Assembly: GCF_900113865.1 (NCBI RefSeq)
Contig: NZ_FOQY01000003.1
Coordinates: 310,001 to 374,000 of the forward strand
Length of the DNA: 64,000 nt
Direction: 5' to 3'
Source of the DNA: Streptosporangium canum
GTDB lineage: Bacteria > Actinomycetota > Actinomycetes > Streptosporangiales > Streptosporangiaceae
How positions within the stretch are numbered: position 1 is the stretch's first letter; each line of letters opens with the position of its first letter. This document shows positions 63,342-64,000 of the stretch, in pieces. The notes below the pieces were generated by a model that worked only from the letters and a program-made list of their open reading frames with translations, did not search any database and had not been told where the DNA came from. The translations under genes and the position numbers were made by a program.

Positions 63342-64000
63342 GTGACTGTGAGAGCGACTGAATCTGCGATCACCGCGGAGGGCGTGCGCAAGAGCTATGC
63401 GGGAGGCGTGGACGGAGCGGGGCTCAACGGATTCGACCTGCGCGTGCCGGCCGGCACGGTCTGCGGCCTGCTGGGCCCCAACGGCGCGGGGAAGACCACG
63501 GCCGTCCGGATCCTGTCCACGCTTCTCGACCTGGACTCGGGACACGCGAGCGTGGCCGGGTTCGACGTGCGGACGCAGCCACGGCGCGTACGCGAGCACA
63601 TCGGACTGGTCGGCCAGTACGCGGCCGTCGACGAGATCCTGACCGGACGGCAGAACCTGGTGATGTTCGGCCGGCTGAACCACCTCTCCTCCACGGCGGC
63701 GGGCAGGCGCGCGGACGAGCTGCTGGAGCGCTTCTCCCTGACGGAGACCGGCAGAAAGCCGGTGGGGAAGTATTCCGGCGGCATGCGCAGGCGACTCGAC
63801 CTCGCGACGAGTCTGATCGTCACGCCACTGGTGCTCTTCGTGGACGAGCCGACGACCGGGCTGGACCCGGCCGCCCGCCGGGAGGTGTGGACCGCGATCC
63901 GCGATCTGGTCGACTCCGGCACGACGGTGCTGCTCACCACCCAGTACCTGGAGGAGGCCGACCGGCTCGCCGACCGGATCTCGATGCTCCGAGCGGGCCG
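63342..64000 (+). CDS. ABC transporter ATP-binding protein, DrrA type (partial)
   Basis: The reading frame is open from the GTG at 63342 (another GTG at 63348) to the window end, about 219 residues so far. It has Walker A GPNGAGKTTAVRIL, the QYAAVDEILTGRQNLVMFGRL segment, signature YSGGMRRRLDLA and Walker B LVLFVDEPTTGLDP, followed by LLTTQYLEEADRLADR. This pattern marks the DrrA/daunorubicin-resistance branch of ATPases. A membrane partner (DrrB type) is expected just beyond the window. It is drug-efflux or lipid-export related by family only. Confidence 0.93.
   Translation, partial: MTVRATESAITAEGVRKSYAGGVDGAGLNGFDLRVPAGTVCGLLGPNGAGKTTAVRILSTLLDLDSGHASVAGFDVRTQPRRVREHIGLVGQYAAVDEILTGRQNLVMFGRLNHLSSTAAGRRADELLERFSLTETGRKPVGKYSGGMRRRLDLATSLIVTPLVLFVDEPTTGLDPAARREVWTAIRDLVDSGTTVLLTTQYLEEADRLADRISMLRAG

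Overview
The window is a GC-rich actinobacterial chromosome segment with dense genes, frequent GTG and TTG starts, stop/start overlaps of four bases, and many actinobacterial families: XRE plus DUF397 pairs, a BTAD/AAA regulator, TipAS-type MerR, ECF sigma, PP2C and Ser/Thr kinase genes. A filamentous actinomycete of the Streptosporangiales type fits, but the genus cannot be fixed from the sequence alone. No rRNA, tRNA, CRISPR array, integrase or transposase was seen.

Layout. 0-2.5 kb: end of an unknown gene, then trehalose synthase treS. 2.7-6.4 kb (minus): FtsX-type ABC exporter with its PadR regulator. 6.5-11.7 kb: two sugar-binding lipoproteins and two sugar permeases (no ATPase gene). 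11.7-16.1 kb: ung, a His-tailed acidic protein, a VOC protein, a coiled-coil protein, and a DUF2268 metalloprotease with its TipA-like MerR. 16.2-20.3 kb: a light/DNA-repair cluster of photolyase, divergent LitR/CarH-like B12-type regulator, ECF sigma and a DUF523-DUF1722 protein. 20.5-26.5 kb (minus): treX/glgX-treY-treZ, which makes trehalose from glycogen and complements treS. 26.6-32.4 kb: a winged-helix regulator and a secreted I36/crystallin-like protein between two 100-bp direct repeats, a large BTAD-AAA regulator and a small Cys-pair protein. 32.6-34.2 kb: XRE regulator with two DUF397 proteins. 34.2-41.4 kb: mscL, a Gfo/Idh/MocA oxidoreductase, prfC, PP2C, MarR with an HSL-type esterase, a decayed FAD oxidase and a 30-residue membrane peptide. 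41.5-49.5 kb: a three-gene operon of a YqiJ-like membrane protein, a flotillin and a giant DUF3686-type AAA ATPase. 49.6-54.3 kb: purC, PP2C, and an orphan N6-methyltransferase coupled to a soluble Ser/Thr kinase. 54.4-57.1 kb: metallo-beta-lactamase-fold protein, globin-reductase and FMN protein. 57.4-61.1 kb: a broken cupin gene and a family-5 binding protein with two permeases behind a Zur-like box. 61.3-64 kb: a 33-codon ORF coupled to a HAD hydrolase, a NUDIX hydrolase, a repeat-rich spacer and the start of a DrrA-type ABC ATPase.

Main points for follow-up: (1) the YqiJ/flotillin/DUF3686-ATPase operon; (2) the methyltransferase-kinase-phosphatase cluster; (3) the photolyase/LitR/ECF cluster with a 36-bp perfect palindrome, 35-bp-period repeats and 11-bp direct repeats, whose regulator lacks the expected photosensory Trp; (4) a recurrent habit of short tandem duplications (mostly 17 or 35-40 bp period) at gene 3' ends, several including the stop codon; (5) a textbook 19-bp-spacer MerR promoter driving a leaderless gene.

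All family assignments come from reading motifs in the translated sequence. No database search was run. Promoters and operators are matches by eye and remain predictions.
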